NCBI GenBank assembly: GCA_009691245.1
Contig: SHUM01000005.1
Coordinates: 30,021 to 94,020 of the forward strand
DNA from: Acidobacteriota bacterium
GTDB taxonomy: Bacteria; Acidobacteriota; Terriglobia; 2-12-FULL-54-10
Direction: 5' to 3'
Length of the DNA stretch: 64,000 nt
Shown here: in pieces, positions 35,485 to 44,344 of the stretch
Layout of the letters: each line of letters starts with the position of its first letter
Position numbering within the stretch: the first letter of the stretch is position 1
Position numbers and translations under genes: made by a program
Notes under the pieces: generated by a model
Told to the model about the DNA's origin: nothing
The model's database searches: none
The model's input: the letters and a program-made list of their open reading frames with translations, nothing else

Positions 35485-36807
35485 TTAGTAGTACGCCAGA
35501 TAGTGTTCCAGCTCCCAGGGATGGACGTGCGACGAGTAGTCCTTCCATAACGCCTGCTGGGCTTCCATCAAATAGCGATAGATCACCGGGCCGAGGCTCT
35601 CCTGCACGATTTTGTCCTTGCGCAATGCGACACTGGCCTCATGCAGATCGGCCGGCAGCGGGTCAATATTGAAGCGTGCGCGCTCGCGGGCACTCATGCG
35701 GTAGATGTTCTTGCTGATGGGCGGGCCGGGGTCCAGCTTTTCCTCAATGCCGTGCAGTCCCGCGCGCAGTACGGTAGCGAAAGCCAAATAGGGATTGCAG
35801 GATGGATCGGGGCTGCGCAGCTCGCAGCGAGTCTGATTGCCGCGATTGGGTGGCACGCGCACCAGCGGATTCACGTTGCGTTCCGACCAAACCAGATGCG
35901 TGGGCGATTCAAAGCCCTGCACCAACCGCTTATACGAATTGATCAGCGGGTTGGTTACCGCCGTGAATCCACGCGCATGGGCCAGCAGTCCCGCGATGAA
36001 CTGCTTGCCTGTTTCGCTCAGCCCGTGCTCATCCTTGGCATCCTCAAAAACGTTTTTGCTGCCCTTGAGCACCTGGATATGCAGATGCATGCCCGAGCCG
36101 TCGCGGCCATAGATTGGCTTCGGCATAAATGTAGCGTGAAGGCCCGCCGCGCTGGCCACGGAGCGCGTCAGCATGCGCATGGAAGCGATGATGTCGGCCA
36201 TCTGCAATGCCGGAGTTTCCCGCAGATCGATCTCATGCTGACCGGGCGCGATCTCATGGTGCCCGGCCTCAACGACATGGCCTGTGGCCTGCATTTGGGA
36301 GACGATGCGGCGGCGCGTTTGCTCGCCGCGATCATGCGGAACCAGATCAAAGTAGCTGCCGGGGTCCTCCGTGCGCGTGGTCGGCTTCATCTGCGCGTCG
36401 CGCTGGAAGAGAAAGAACTCGATCTCCGGCGCGATCAGGACTGCGTAGCCGAGCTTGCTGTATTGCTCGATCATGAGTTTTAGTCTGGTGCGCGGACATC
36501 CTTCGAATGCGGAATGATCCAGATCGTGGACATCGCAGGTCAGCCGCGCCGCGCGAGTCTCGCCAGCCACCGCAGCCGAGATGCGCAAGGTCTCCAAGTC
36601 TGGCTTCAGTAGCAGCTCCGACTCGATGGTGCGATGGAATCCTTCCAGCGCCGAGCCGTCAAATATGACCTCGCCAGCCAGAGCATGATCGAAGCGGTTC
36701 GCGGGGATCTCCACGGTCTTGATGGATCCAAGGATGTCGGTAAACTGCAAGAGCAGCAGTTCTACCTTCTCCTCGCGTAGCATATTCAGAGCATCGGAGC
36801 TGATCAT
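35485..36807 (-). CDS. glnA: Glutamine synthetase type I
   Basis: 440 aa, the short GSI-alpha length (about 440-450). Beta-grasp domain then catalytic barrel: EIEFFLF, AGHHEIAPGQHEIDL, GSGMHLHIQVL, and the Arg-rich RVPPNRGNQTRCELRSPDPS. It makes glutamine from glutamate and ammonia. The Tyr adenylylation loop of the GSI-beta enzymes is absent, so control is likely by feedback or transcription. It diverges from glnB across a 518-bp spacer and is near glnD. Confidence 0.93.
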   Translation of the reverse strand: MISSDALNMLREEKVELLLLQFTDILGSIKTVEIPANRFDHALAGEVIFDGSALEGFHRTIESELLLKPDLETLRISAAVAGETRAARLTCDVHDLDHSAFEGCPRTRLKLMIEQYSKLGYAVLIAPEIEFFLFQRDAQMKPTTRTEDPGSYFDLVPHDRGEQTRRRIVSQMQATGHVVEAGHHEIAPGQHEIDLRETPALQMADIIASMRMLTRSVASAAGLHATFMPKPIYGRDGSGMHLHIQVLKGSKNVFEDAKDEHGLSETGKQFIAGLLAHARGFTAVTNPLINSYKRLVQGFESPTHLVWSERNVNPLVRVPPNRGNQTRCELRSPDPSCNPYLAFATVLRAGLHGIEEKLDPGPPISKNIYRMSARERARFNIDPLPADLHEASVALRKDKIVQESLGPVIYRYLMEAQQALWKDYSSHVHPWELEHYLAYY

Positions 36808-36876
36808 CTATCTCTCCCCTGTGCGGATGCGATTCCTCACCCAGCGACCACAGTGTAAGTATACGTCATTATTTAA

Positions 36877-36905
36877 ATAATATATATGCGTTAGGTTGAC
36901 ATCAA
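36877..36905 (-). promoter_or_regulatory. Candidate glnA promoter
   Basis: Minus strand TTGATG (36900-36905), 17 bp, TATTAT (36877-36882). It points toward glnA with a leader of about 60 bases. The divergent glnB promoter candidate lies about 70 bp away. Confidence 0.6.
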
Positions 36906-36911
36906 TATGAA

Positions 36912-36955
36912 AGTATTTAGCAGCTAATACGAAAAATACAAAAGTATTTTTGCAA
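36912..36955. promoter_or_regulatory. AT-rich palindromes between the glnA and glnB promoters
   Basis: Between the two promoters there is a perfect palindrome AAAAATAC-AAAA-GTATTTTT (36933-36952) and, before it, an imperfect one GTATTTAGCAGCTAATAC (36913-36930). Both fall between divergent promoters, where a shared regulator site would be expected. I do not recognise either as a NtrC or GlnR site. Confidence 0.4.
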
Positions 36956-36971
36956 TATACGCCAAATACCA

Positions 36972-37000
36972 TTGACAGTTTAGAAATATGCGGTTATTCT
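36972..37000 (+). promoter_or_regulatory. Candidate glnB promoter
   Basis: Plus strand TTGACA (36972-36977), 17 bp, TATTCT (36995-37000). Consensus -35. The leader to the glnB ATG would be about 320 bases; nothing recognisable was seen in the leader apart from GC-rich sequence. Confidence 0.6.
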
Positions 37001-37325
37001 TTGTTTCTGATTTGACATGCATCCGTGCCGGAGCTGCCAAGGCGACATTGTACCTTTCCGATGATGCCTCAGCAAGGTGGCACGGTGATTTTTCAGATTT
37101 GTTTGGGGTTGGTCAGTTAGATTCGGTCAGGCAGCATTGATTTAAAGATTTGTCGATTTTTCTGGAGAGCCTTTCCACGCGAGCCTTCGGGGAGTAGACT
37201 AGTCTTCGGTTCGTGCCAGCGTGGTTCGCGCGAACTGTGCGTTTCAGAAATAAAAAAGGTTCGCGTTCACGCGGGTCTTGTTCAATCCTCCCCTGTAGCG
37301 GGGGCATATTCCGGGAGTGAGACTG

Positions 37326-37664
37326 ATGAAAAAACTAGAGTGCATCATCCGGCCGCATAAGCTCGAGGAAGTTCGGGAGGCGCTGGACAAGGTGGACGTG
37401 CACGGCATGACCGTAACGGAAGTGCGCGGATTCGGACGGCAGAAGGGCCACGCCGAGCACTATCGCGGCGTGGAGTACAAAGCCGAGTTCCAGCCCAAGC
37501 TCAAGCTGGAGATTCTCGTCCGCGATGACCAGGCCGCCGACGCCGCCAAGACCGTGCAGGACGTCGCCAAGACCGGCAAGTTCGGCGACGGTAAGATCTT
37601 CATCTCCCCGGTCGAGGACGTCATCCGCATCCGCACCGGCGACCACGGCGAACAAGCTCTCTAA
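37326..37664 (+). CDS. glnB: Nitrogen regulatory PII protein
   Basis: 112 aa from ATG 37326 with GGGAG 8 bases upstream; the GTG at 37317 is less likely. PII fold starting MKKLECIIRPHKLEEVREAL, T-loop YRGVEY with Tyr at position 51, the uridylylation site, and the B and C loops (TGKFGDGKIFI, VIRIRTGDHG). PII senses 2-oxoglutarate, ATP/ADP and, through GlnD, glutamine. Upstream of glnD (which lies on the other strand), it makes this a full PII control block with glnA. Confidence 0.96.
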   Translation: MKKLECIIRPHKLEEVREALDKVDVHGMTVTEVRGFGRQKGHAEHYRGVEYKAEFQPKLKLEILVRDDQAADAAKTVQDVAKTGKFGDGKIFISPVEDVIRIRTGDHGEQAL

Positions 37665-37682
37665 CCTTCCCTGCGACTTTCC

Positions 37683-37731
37683 AATCGGCGGTCGGCCTGC
37701 ACCCACGCAGCGCCGGCCGCCTGATTGTTTT
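37683..37731 (+). terminator. Terminator after glnB
   Basis: Stem AATCGGCGGTCGGC (from 37683) pairs with GCCGGCCGCCTGATT (37712-37726) with minor mismatches, then GTTTT. It is 18 bases after the stop codon. Confidence 0.65.
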
Positions 37732-38108
37732 CTCCGCCACAAATTCTGCGGCTCGTGCGGCGGAATATAAAGTATCCACGTTCACAGTTTCTCTCACTCT
37801 GACTAAATTCCGGGGTTCGGGATTGGGGTTCGGGAACACGCGATCCCGCGCCGACCGTCATCGCCCTGAATGGCTCCTTCTCCGGGCGCGCTTCGCCTCT
37901 AAATCATTCAATTTTCCCAACCCATCCGTCCTGACAAGCTTCGGCGAATTCATCCGCAGATTACTCCGATTGTTTTGCGCTCTGCGGAATCTGCGGAATT
38001 TGCGGATCACCCGCCTGCGGCCGGAACTGGGGTTTTCCATTGGCCCACTTGCTGACGCGCGCGGCACTGTCACGCAACACCTGCACGCAAGACGGTCACG
38101 CAACACGG
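37732..38108. other. Spacer between glnB and glnD holding a TGCGGAAT-type repeat
   Basis: No gene recognised. The part at about 37983-38009 repeats TGCGGAATCTGCGGAATTTG then CGGATCA. The unit GCGGAATTTGCGG also occurs in the ogt upstream region (as its reverse complement, near 47210-47230). glnB and glnD converge here. Confidence 0.5.
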
Positions 38109-40856
38109 TCAGGCGGGAGGCGCCGGCGCAGGGGGTTGCAGCGCTTCATTCACCTTTACCACAATAGCCCCCCAGCTTGCCTCAGGTATTTTCTTGCCTT
38201 GCGCGTCGGTGAGGTAGAAGACGTCGAAGGCCATGGACTTTTCCGTCGAGAGCTTGGCGAAATTGATGTTCAGGCCCAGGTGGTTGAGACAGGTGGCGAT
38301 GCTGTAGGCGAAGCCGAGGCGGTCCTCGCCGAGCACTTCGATGACCGTACACTGGTCGGAGATTTCGTTGTTGAGCGTCATGCGCGGGGCGCGATGCGCC
38401 GGGGCCGCGGGACGCTCCGTCATGCGGCCAACCAGTTCTTCCACCGACTGCGCGCCCTTCAAAACATTTTCGAGCGTGGCCGCGATGCGCCGTAGGCGGG
38501 CGGGTTCCTCGATGGCGTCGCCGCGCGGTGTGGAGATCCAGAGCATGTCCACGGCGATGCCGTCCTGCCGTGTATCCAGACGCGCGCCCAGGATGTTCAC
38601 CTCCAGCGCGGCCAGCGTGCCGGCTACGCGCGCGAACAAGCCGCGCACATCGGGGCAACATAGCAGCAGGACGGTGAAGCCCTGCTCGGGAAATGGCAGA
38701 AAGGCCACGGCAGGCTCGCCTTTCACGGCGCGGCGGGCCAACAGGATCTGGCGCATGATCAGTTCCGGCCTCATGCCCAGCGGGTAGCGATGCGGCATCC
38801 GCGCCAGATGGCCATCGGTCCAAACTTGAGCCAGTTCCGCCGTGCTCGGGCGGTCGCCAAGCGAGGCATCCGAAGTAGCAGGGGAGTCGATCAGCAGGCG
38901 CGAGACCTGCGCGCGCATTTCGCGCAACTGCTCCTCTTCTTGCGCAGTGGCGGCTTCGCGGCCCAGCAACTCCAGATGCGTTTTTTCGTACAGCTCCCAG
39001 AGCAGCGAATTCTTCCAGTCGTTCCATACTTCCGGCGCCACCGCCGCCGTGTCGGCGTAGGTGAGCAGAGTCAGCATGGAGAGCGTCTCTTCGTCGCGCA
39101 CCACTTCGGCCACCTGCTGTGCCACGCGCCGGTCAGAGAGATCGCGGCGTTGCGAGAGGTGCGAAAGAATCAGATGCTGGCGGACCAGCAAATCCACCTG
39201 CGCGACTTTTTCGGCGGGCAAGCCCAGCCGCTCGCAGGCCGCGATGGCGCGCTGTGCACCTTTATTAGAGTGATCGCCGCCGAGACCTTTCCCTACGTCG
39301 TGGAACAGCAGTCCCAGATAGAGCGGGGCGGAGTCCTGAATATGATAGGTGGCCGCCCGGTAGCGCTCCATCGAGGCCGGCGGATTGGTCCAGATTTCAT
39401 CGAGCAGGCCGATGGCGTGCAGGGTGTGCTCGTCGATGGTGTAGCGATGATAGTGGTCATACTGCATCAGCTTGGTCACGTGCCCGAACTCGGGCAGATA
39501 CTTCCCCAACAACCCGGAGGAGTGCATGGCGCGCAGCGCAGGAGCGACGGCGCCGGGCTTGCGCAGAATCTTCAGAAACAGCGAGGCCATCTCGTGGTCG
39601 CGGTGCCAATGGCCGCGGACCAGCGGCAGATGCGTGCGCACGCTGCTGATGATGTCTTCGCCGGGAACCAGCTGCAACTGTTGCGCGGTGCTGAAGACGC
39701 GCATCATGTCGGCTGGCGTGTTGGGAAACTTGGGGCCGCCGGCGTCCGCCAGGCGCAACTCCCCATCGGTGCGCAGCAGGTTCAGCCCTTGCGGCAGCTC
39801 GACCAGTACCTGCTGGCGGCGCTTGCCCTTCTCGCGCAGCGCGGCGGCCAGGGTCTGGCGCAGCGCCTGATGCACATGCTCGGCGTGGAGGAAATACTGG
39901 CGCATGAACTGTTCCTGCGCCAGGATGTGTTCCAGCCCGGCGAAGCCGAGGTTGCGCGCGACGTCGGACTGCGCGGCGAAGTTGAGCTGGTCGATGCGCC
40001 GGCCGGTGGTGTAGTGCAGATCATTGCGCACGCGCAAAATCCAGTCATAGCCGCGGCGGGCGCGCTCGAACTCGGCCTTGGAGAGCACGCCGAGACCCAC
40101 CAGCCCTTCCGCGTCCGGCAACTGCCATGCGCCGCGCGCCAGCCAATGCATCATGTGATAGTCGCGCTGGCCGCCGGGCGACTCCTTCACGTTTGGTTCC
40201 AGCAGAAACACGGTCTCGCCGAGCTTGCCGTAGCGCTCGCGAATCTCCTCCTGCTTGCGCTCGACGAACTTGCGCGACTGGCCGGCCCAATGCCGCGCCA
40301 TGATGCCCAGCAGCTCGTCGCAGAGTTCCTTGCTGCCGGTGAGCAGGCGCGCGTCAAGCAAGGCATTTTCCGCCGAAGCGTCATCCATGGCAAAGGCCAG
40401 GCACTGCTGCGCGGTGCGATAGCTGTGGCCCACCTTCAGATTGATGTCCCAGAGCAGATAGACCAGCTCGTGCGCCATGAACTTGCCGAAGTCATCGCTC
40501 TGTTTGTTGTGCAGGATGAGCAGATCGACGTCGGACTCCGGGCACAACTCGCCGCGGCCGTAGCCGCCGACCGCGATCACGGAGACAGCCAAATTGGCCG
40601 GCTTGACCTTGTCGCGGTCCGGGTAACGCGCCAGCGCCATGCGATAGGCGTGGATGATAATGGCATCCACCACCTGCGCCCGCGAGGAGGCCACTTCCCA
40701 GCCCGTGAGGCCGTAGCGATGCAACATGCGCAGGCGATGCGATTCCATCTTGAGGAAGCTGCGCATCAGACGCAGCGATTCCTCCGCCGTGGCTTCCGAC
40801 ACTCCGCCGAGCCGTTGCTCGGCCCGCTGCAATATTTGTTGGAGATCAACCTTCAT
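38109..40856 (-). CDS. glnD: PII uridylyltransferase/uridylyl-removing enzyme
   Basis: 915 aa from ATG 40856. Nucleotidyltransferase domain with GGYGRGELCPESDVDLLI (about 95-115), an all-helical linker, HD domain with LLFHDVGKGLGGDHSNKG, and two C-terminal ACT domains that bind glutamine. GlnD adds UMP to PII Tyr51 when glutamine is low and removes it when high. Domains and length match the family. Neighbour to glnB, whose product is its substrate. A few upstream codons in frame are not used, since MKVDLQQIL follows GGCGGTGG. Confidence 0.96.
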   Translation of the reverse strand: MKVDLQQILQRAEQRLGGVSEATAEESLRLMRSFLKMESHRLRMLHRYGLTGWEVASSRAQVVDAIIIHAYRMALARYPDRDKVKPANLAVSVIAVGGYGRGELCPESDVDLLILHNKQSDDFGKFMAHELVYLLWDINLKVGHSYRTAQQCLAFAMDDASAENALLDARLLTGSKELCDELLGIMARHWAGQSRKFVERKQEEIRERYGKLGETVFLLEPNVKESPGGQRDYHMMHWLARGAWQLPDAEGLVGLGVLSKAEFERARRGYDWILRVRNDLHYTTGRRIDQLNFAAQSDVARNLGFAGLEHILAQEQFMRQYFLHAEHVHQALRQTLAAALREKGKRRQQVLVELPQGLNLLRTDGELRLADAGGPKFPNTPADMMRVFSTAQQLQLVPGEDIISSVRTHLPLVRGHWHRDHEMASLFLKILRKPGAVAPALRAMHSSGLLGKYLPEFGHVTKLMQYDHYHRYTIDEHTLHAIGLLDEIWTNPPASMERYRAATYHIQDSAPLYLGLLFHDVGKGLGGDHSNKGAQRAIAACERLGLPAEKVAQVDLLVRQHLILSHLSQRRDLSDRRVAQQVAEVVRDEETLSMLTLLTYADTAAVAPEVWNDWKNSLLWELYEKTHLELLGREAATAQEEEQLREMRAQVSRLLIDSPATSDASLGDRPSTAELAQVWTDGHLARMPHRYPLGMRPELIMRQILLARRAVKGEPAVAFLPFPEQGFTVLLLCCPDVRGLFARVAGTLAALEVNILGARLDTRQDGIAVDMLWISTPRGDAIEEPARLRRIAATLENVLKGAQSVEELVGRMTERPAAPAHRAPRMTLNNEISDQCTVIEVLGEDRLGFAYSIATCLNHLGLNINFAKLSTEKSMAFDVFYLTDAQGKKIPEASWGAIVVKVNEALQPPAPAPPA

Positions 40857-40985
40857 CGCATACCACCGCCATCTCGTCACCGACAGGTCGATTGAAAAAG
40901 AGGATGTTGGAAATTTTATTATGGCATATCCGGTTTCGCGCGCAGTGCGGCGGTGTTGCCTCTATTGGATACAGTCCAGTTGCAC

Positions 40986-41067
40986 TGTCCTCCTGGGCGA
41001 AGCGAAGGACCTGTCATTGCCCAGGCAACACAGCAGATTCCTCGTCGCTAAGCTCTTCGGAATGACA
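40986..41067. repeat. Degenerate dispersed repeat of the TCATTCCGAGCGAAGCGAGG type
   Basis: Left half TGTCCTCCTGGGCGAAGCGA, right half AGATTCCTCGTCGCTAAGCT ending in CGGAATGACA, arranged as an imperfect inverted repeat. A related fragment lies at 52309-52348. It occupies the glnD-ispH spacer (40857-41172), in which I see nothing else. Confidence 0.6.
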
Positions 41068-41172
41068 ATCGAAATTCAATCTGACTCACGGCCCGGATCG
41101 GCGACGCGTATCCTCAATGATGCGATTCCGCTTATAATAATCGCTTGGCAGGGGCATTGCTGGCACGGGCAC

Positions 41173-42174
41173 ATGACAATGGCAGACACTTCACAACACG
41201 AGTCGAACGGTGGGGCGAAGAAGATTCTCCTGTTGAAGCCGCGCGGCTTCTGCGCCGGCGTGGTGCGCGCGATCGACATTGTGAATCTGGCGTTGGAGTA
41301 TTGCGGGGCGCCCATCTATGTCCGCAAGGAGATCGTGCATAACACGCGGGTCGTGACTGATCTATCAGCCAAGGGAGCCGTGTTTGTCGATTCATTGGAG
41401 GAGGTCCCCGGCGGCGCAATGGTCATTTACAGCGCGCATGGGGTCTCGCCGGAAGTGCGTCAGAGGGCCGTGGAGCGTGGGTTGCGGGTGATTGACGCCA
41501 CCTGCCCGCTGGTTACCAAGGTGCATCTGGAAGCGATCCGCTTCGCGCGTCAGGGTTACTCGATTCTCCTGATCGGGCACAAGGATCACGACGAAGTGAT
41601 CGGCACGCTCGGTGAAGCTCCCGATCAAACCCTGCTGGTCAGCTCGGTGGAGGATGTCGCCTCTCTCCACCTGCGCGACTCCGAGCGCGTGGCCTATCTC
41701 ACCCAGACCACGCTCAGTCTGGATGAAGCCAGCAGCATCATCGCCGCGCTGAAGCAGCGTTTCCCGAAGATTGAGGGCCCGCCCGCGCAGGACATCTGCT
41801 ATGCGACGGAGAATCGCCAGGTAGCGGTGAAGGCCGTGGCCCCGCGCGCCGATCTGCTGCTGGTGGTGGGGTCGCCGAATAGCTCCAATTCCAACCGGCT
41901 GGTGGAAGTCGCCGGCAACCTGAACATGCCCGGGCATCTGATTGAAGATCAGAGCGAGATCGACGAGGCTTGGCTGGAAAATACCCGGACCGTGGCCGTA
42001 ACCGCTGGCGCATCCGCGCCGGAGCATCTGGTCCAGCAGGTCATTCAGCATCTGCGGAGCCGTGGCTTTTCCGAGCTGGACGAAGTGGAAATTGTTCCCG
42101 AGGACGTCCGCTTCGCGTTGCCACCGGAGTTGATCTCGCTTGCCCCGGCGCTAGCGCGACAACCTGTTCAATAG
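41173..42174 (+). CDS. ispH: 4-hydroxy-3-methylbut-2-enyl diphosphate reductase
   Basis: 333 aa from ATG 41173 (ATG 41179 also possible). Three cluster cysteines: LKPRGFCAGVVRA (Cys27), IDATCPLVTKVH and QDICYATENRQ. Catalytic Glu/His/Thr neighbours and GSPNSSNSNRLVEVA are present. IspH makes IPP and DMAPP in the MEP isoprenoid pathway using a [4Fe-4S] cluster, so it depends on the suf system. It sits just before the squalene-hopene cyclase gene, giving a route from isoprenoid precursor to hopanoid. Confidence 0.96.
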   Translation: MTMADTSQHESNGGAKKILLLKPRGFCAGVVRAIDIVNLALEYCGAPIYVRKEIVHNTRVVTDLSAKGAVFVDSLEEVPGGAMVIYSAHGVSPEVRQRAVERGLRVIDATCPLVTKVHLEAIRFARQGYSILLIGHKDHDEVIGTLGEAPDQTLLVSSVEDVASLHLRDSERVAYLTQTTLSLDEASSIIAALKQRFPKIEGPPAQDICYATENRQVAVKAVAPRADLLLVVGSPNSSNSNRLVEVAGNLNMPGHLIEDQSEIDEAWLENTRTVAVTAGASAPEHLVQQVIQHLRSRGFSELDEVEIVPEDVRFALPPELISLAPALARQPVQ

Positions 42175-42227
42175 ATTATTTGCATTTGTATCGCTGCGCT
42201 GGATCGTGGCGCTGAGAATGAACTCCG

Positions 42228-44291
42228 ATGAATCCTCCACCCAACTCCTATACGGACCAACCACTTTCCTCATCAGGAATCACGCATCGCCGTGGCGGAT
42301 TTGAAGCTGCGCCCCCGGATGTAACCGGCGCGCTCGCAGCCGCGTTGGAATCCTTGGCGAAGCAGCAATCGTCCGAAGGCTGGTGGTGTGGTGAGCTGGA
42401 GGCCGACAGCTCGCTCGAAGCCGACGCGATCATACTGGAGCATTATCTCGGGACTCCCGATGCGGAACGCGTCCGCAAGCTGGCCAACTGCATTCGCGAG
42501 GAGCAGACGGCTGAGGGCGCATGGTGCCTCTATCCGGGTGGCCAGCCGAACATCAATCTGATCATCAAATCGTATTTCGCGCTGCGTCTGGCGGGAGTCC
42601 CGGAGAACGATCCTGCTTTGGTGCAGGCGCGCAAAGTGGCGCTGGACCTTGGCGGCGTGGAGGCGGCCAACAGTTTCACGCGCATCTACCTGTGTTTCTT
42701 CGGGCAGTATAGCTGGAACTACGTTCCCGCTCTACCACCTGAAGTCATCCTGCTTCCCAACTTCGCTTACATCAATCTGCACGAAATCTCTTCGTGGTCG
42801 CGGACCATTCTGGTTCCGCTGTCGATCATCTATTCGTTCCAGCCGAAGAAAAAGCCGCCCGCCGGAGTGAGCCTCCAGCCGCTGTTCCTGGAGCAAGGGG
42901 CCAAGCCGTCCACCTTGTTTCTTCCCGGCGAGCCGCTGCATAGCTGGAAGAGCTTGATTCACGCCGCCGACCGCACGCTCTCCGTGCTGGAGCAGAAGAA
43001 GTGGACGCCGCTGCGCCGCAAGGCGCTGCAGAAAGCGGAGCAGTGGCTGCTCGATCACTTGCAGGGATCGGACGGACTGGGCGCCATCTATCCGGCCATG
43101 ATGAACGCCATCATCGCGCTCGACTGCCTCGGCTACGACCGTCGCAGCGATCCGCTGCGGCACGAGTTGGCCGAGTTCTGGCGGCTGGGCATTACAGAGA
43201 AAAATTCGATGCGCATGCAGCCCTGCTTCTCGCCGGTGTGGGATACCGCGCTGGCCACCTTTGCCACCGCTGCTGATAATGACTTGCAGCCCGCCACTCC
43301 TTCGGCGGCATCCTCGGCACGGAGCACTCCTGCGCCTCTGCAAAAAGCCGCCGATTGGCTCATCTCCAGGCAAGTGCTGCGCTCCGGCGATTGGGTGGTG
43401 AAGAATCCGGCGGTGGCTCCCGGCGGCTGGTGTTTCGAATTCGCCAACGACCACTATCCCGACGTGGACGATACGGCGATGGTGTTGCTGACGTTGAGCC
43501 GTGTGCGCACGCAGGACACCATCCGCCAGCAGCAATCCATGCGCCGCGGCCTAGCTTGGTTGTTGAGCATGCAGAATAGCGATGGTGGCTGGCCATCGTT
43601 CGACAAGGACAACAACAAGCAGGTGCTGACGCAAGTACCTTACGCCGATCACAACGCCATGCTCGACCCCAGCGCCGCCGACATTACCGGTCGCGTGCTG
43701 GAGATGCTCGGCGCCCTCGGTTACGGTCCGGTGTTTCCCGCCGCCGAGCGGGCCATTCAGTTCCTGCGCCGCGAGCAGGAGAGCGACGGCTGCTGGTATG
43801 GCCGATGGGGTGTGAACTACATCTATGGGACGTGCTTCGTGCTGCGCGGGCTGGCCTCCATCGGCATCGACATGCGCGAGGGTTATACCATGCTGGCGGC
43901 GGAATGGATTCGCTCGCTGCAAAATCCCGATGGCGGCTGGGGCGAAAGTTGTGACTCCTACCACCGCCCCGAGCTGCGTGGCCTCGGACCCAGCACCGCC
44001 GCGCAGACGGCCTGGGCGCTGCTGGGAATTTTTGCCACCGGCGACTTCAACTCCGAGTCTGCACGCCGCGGCGTGCGCTATTTTCTGAACACGCAGAAGA
44101 ACGGCACCTGGGAGGACTCGACTTTCACCGGGACCGGCTTCCCCAAAGTGTTCTACCTCAAGTACCATCTCTATAGCTTGTATTTTCCGCTGCTGGCTCT
44201 CAGCGAGTATCGTCGGCACCAATCTGGCTTGGGAGTTTCGTACCGTGGCCTGCCGGAGTGGCAACGCATTCTGGACCGCGACCGCGGGTAA
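42228..44291 (+). CDS. shc: Squalene-hopene cyclase
   Basis: 687 aa. Two alpha-barrel domains with multiple QW motifs (for example QNSDGGWPSFD, QESDGCWYGRWGVNYIYGT, QNPDGGWGES, QKNGTWEDSTFTGTGFPKVF) and the catalytic acid motif DVDD in YPDVDDTAMVLL. It cyclises squalene to hopene at the membrane; hopanoids stiffen bacterial membranes. Starts 53 bases after ispH. Length and motif set are complete. Confidence 0.96.
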   Translation: MNPPPNSYTDQPLSSSGITHRRGGFEAAPPDVTGALAAALESLAKQQSSEGWWCGELEADSSLEADAIILEHYLGTPDAERVRKLANCIREEQTAEGAWCLYPGGQPNINLIIKSYFALRLAGVPENDPALVQARKVALDLGGVEAANSFTRIYLCFFGQYSWNYVPALPPEVILLPNFAYINLHEISSWSRTILVPLSIIYSFQPKKKPPAGVSLQPLFLEQGAKPSTLFLPGEPLHSWKSLIHAADRTLSVLEQKKWTPLRRKALQKAEQWLLDHLQGSDGLGAIYPAMMNAIIALDCLGYDRRSDPLRHELAEFWRLGITEKNSMRMQPCFSPVWDTALATFATAADNDLQPATPSAASSARSTPAPLQKAADWLISRQVLRSGDWVVKNPAVAPGGWCFEFANDHYPDVDDTAMVLLTLSRVRTQDTIRQQQSMRRGLAWLLSMQNSDGGWPSFDKDNNKQVLTQVPYADHNAMLDPSAADITGRVLEMLGALGYGPVFPAAERAIQFLRREQESDGCWYGRWGVNYIYGTCFVLRGLASIGIDMREGYTMLAAEWIRSLQNPDGGWGESCDSYHRPELRGLGPSTAAQTAWALLGIFATGDFNSESARRGVRYFLNTQKNGTWEDSTFTGTGFPKVFYLKYHLYSLYFPLLALSEYRRHQSGLGVSYRGLPEWQRILDRDRG

Positions 44292-44344
44292 AGCTGTCCG
44301 CAGACTACCGCGCATCAACAGGCAGTGGTGAAAAGGCCAATCGA

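Noticed and set aside
36877..37000. NtrC or GlnR binding sites in the glnA-glnB spacer
   Set aside because: The palindromes present match neither consensus that I know; kept only as unassigned palindromes.
37113..37307. Small minus-strand frame in the glnA-glnB spacer
   Set aside because: No start context, no coding bias, and it would lie in the glnB leader.
38790..40895. 701-codon open frame antisense to glnD
   Set aside because: glnD has all family motifs in the other frame; GC-rich DNA often leaves long antisense frames open.
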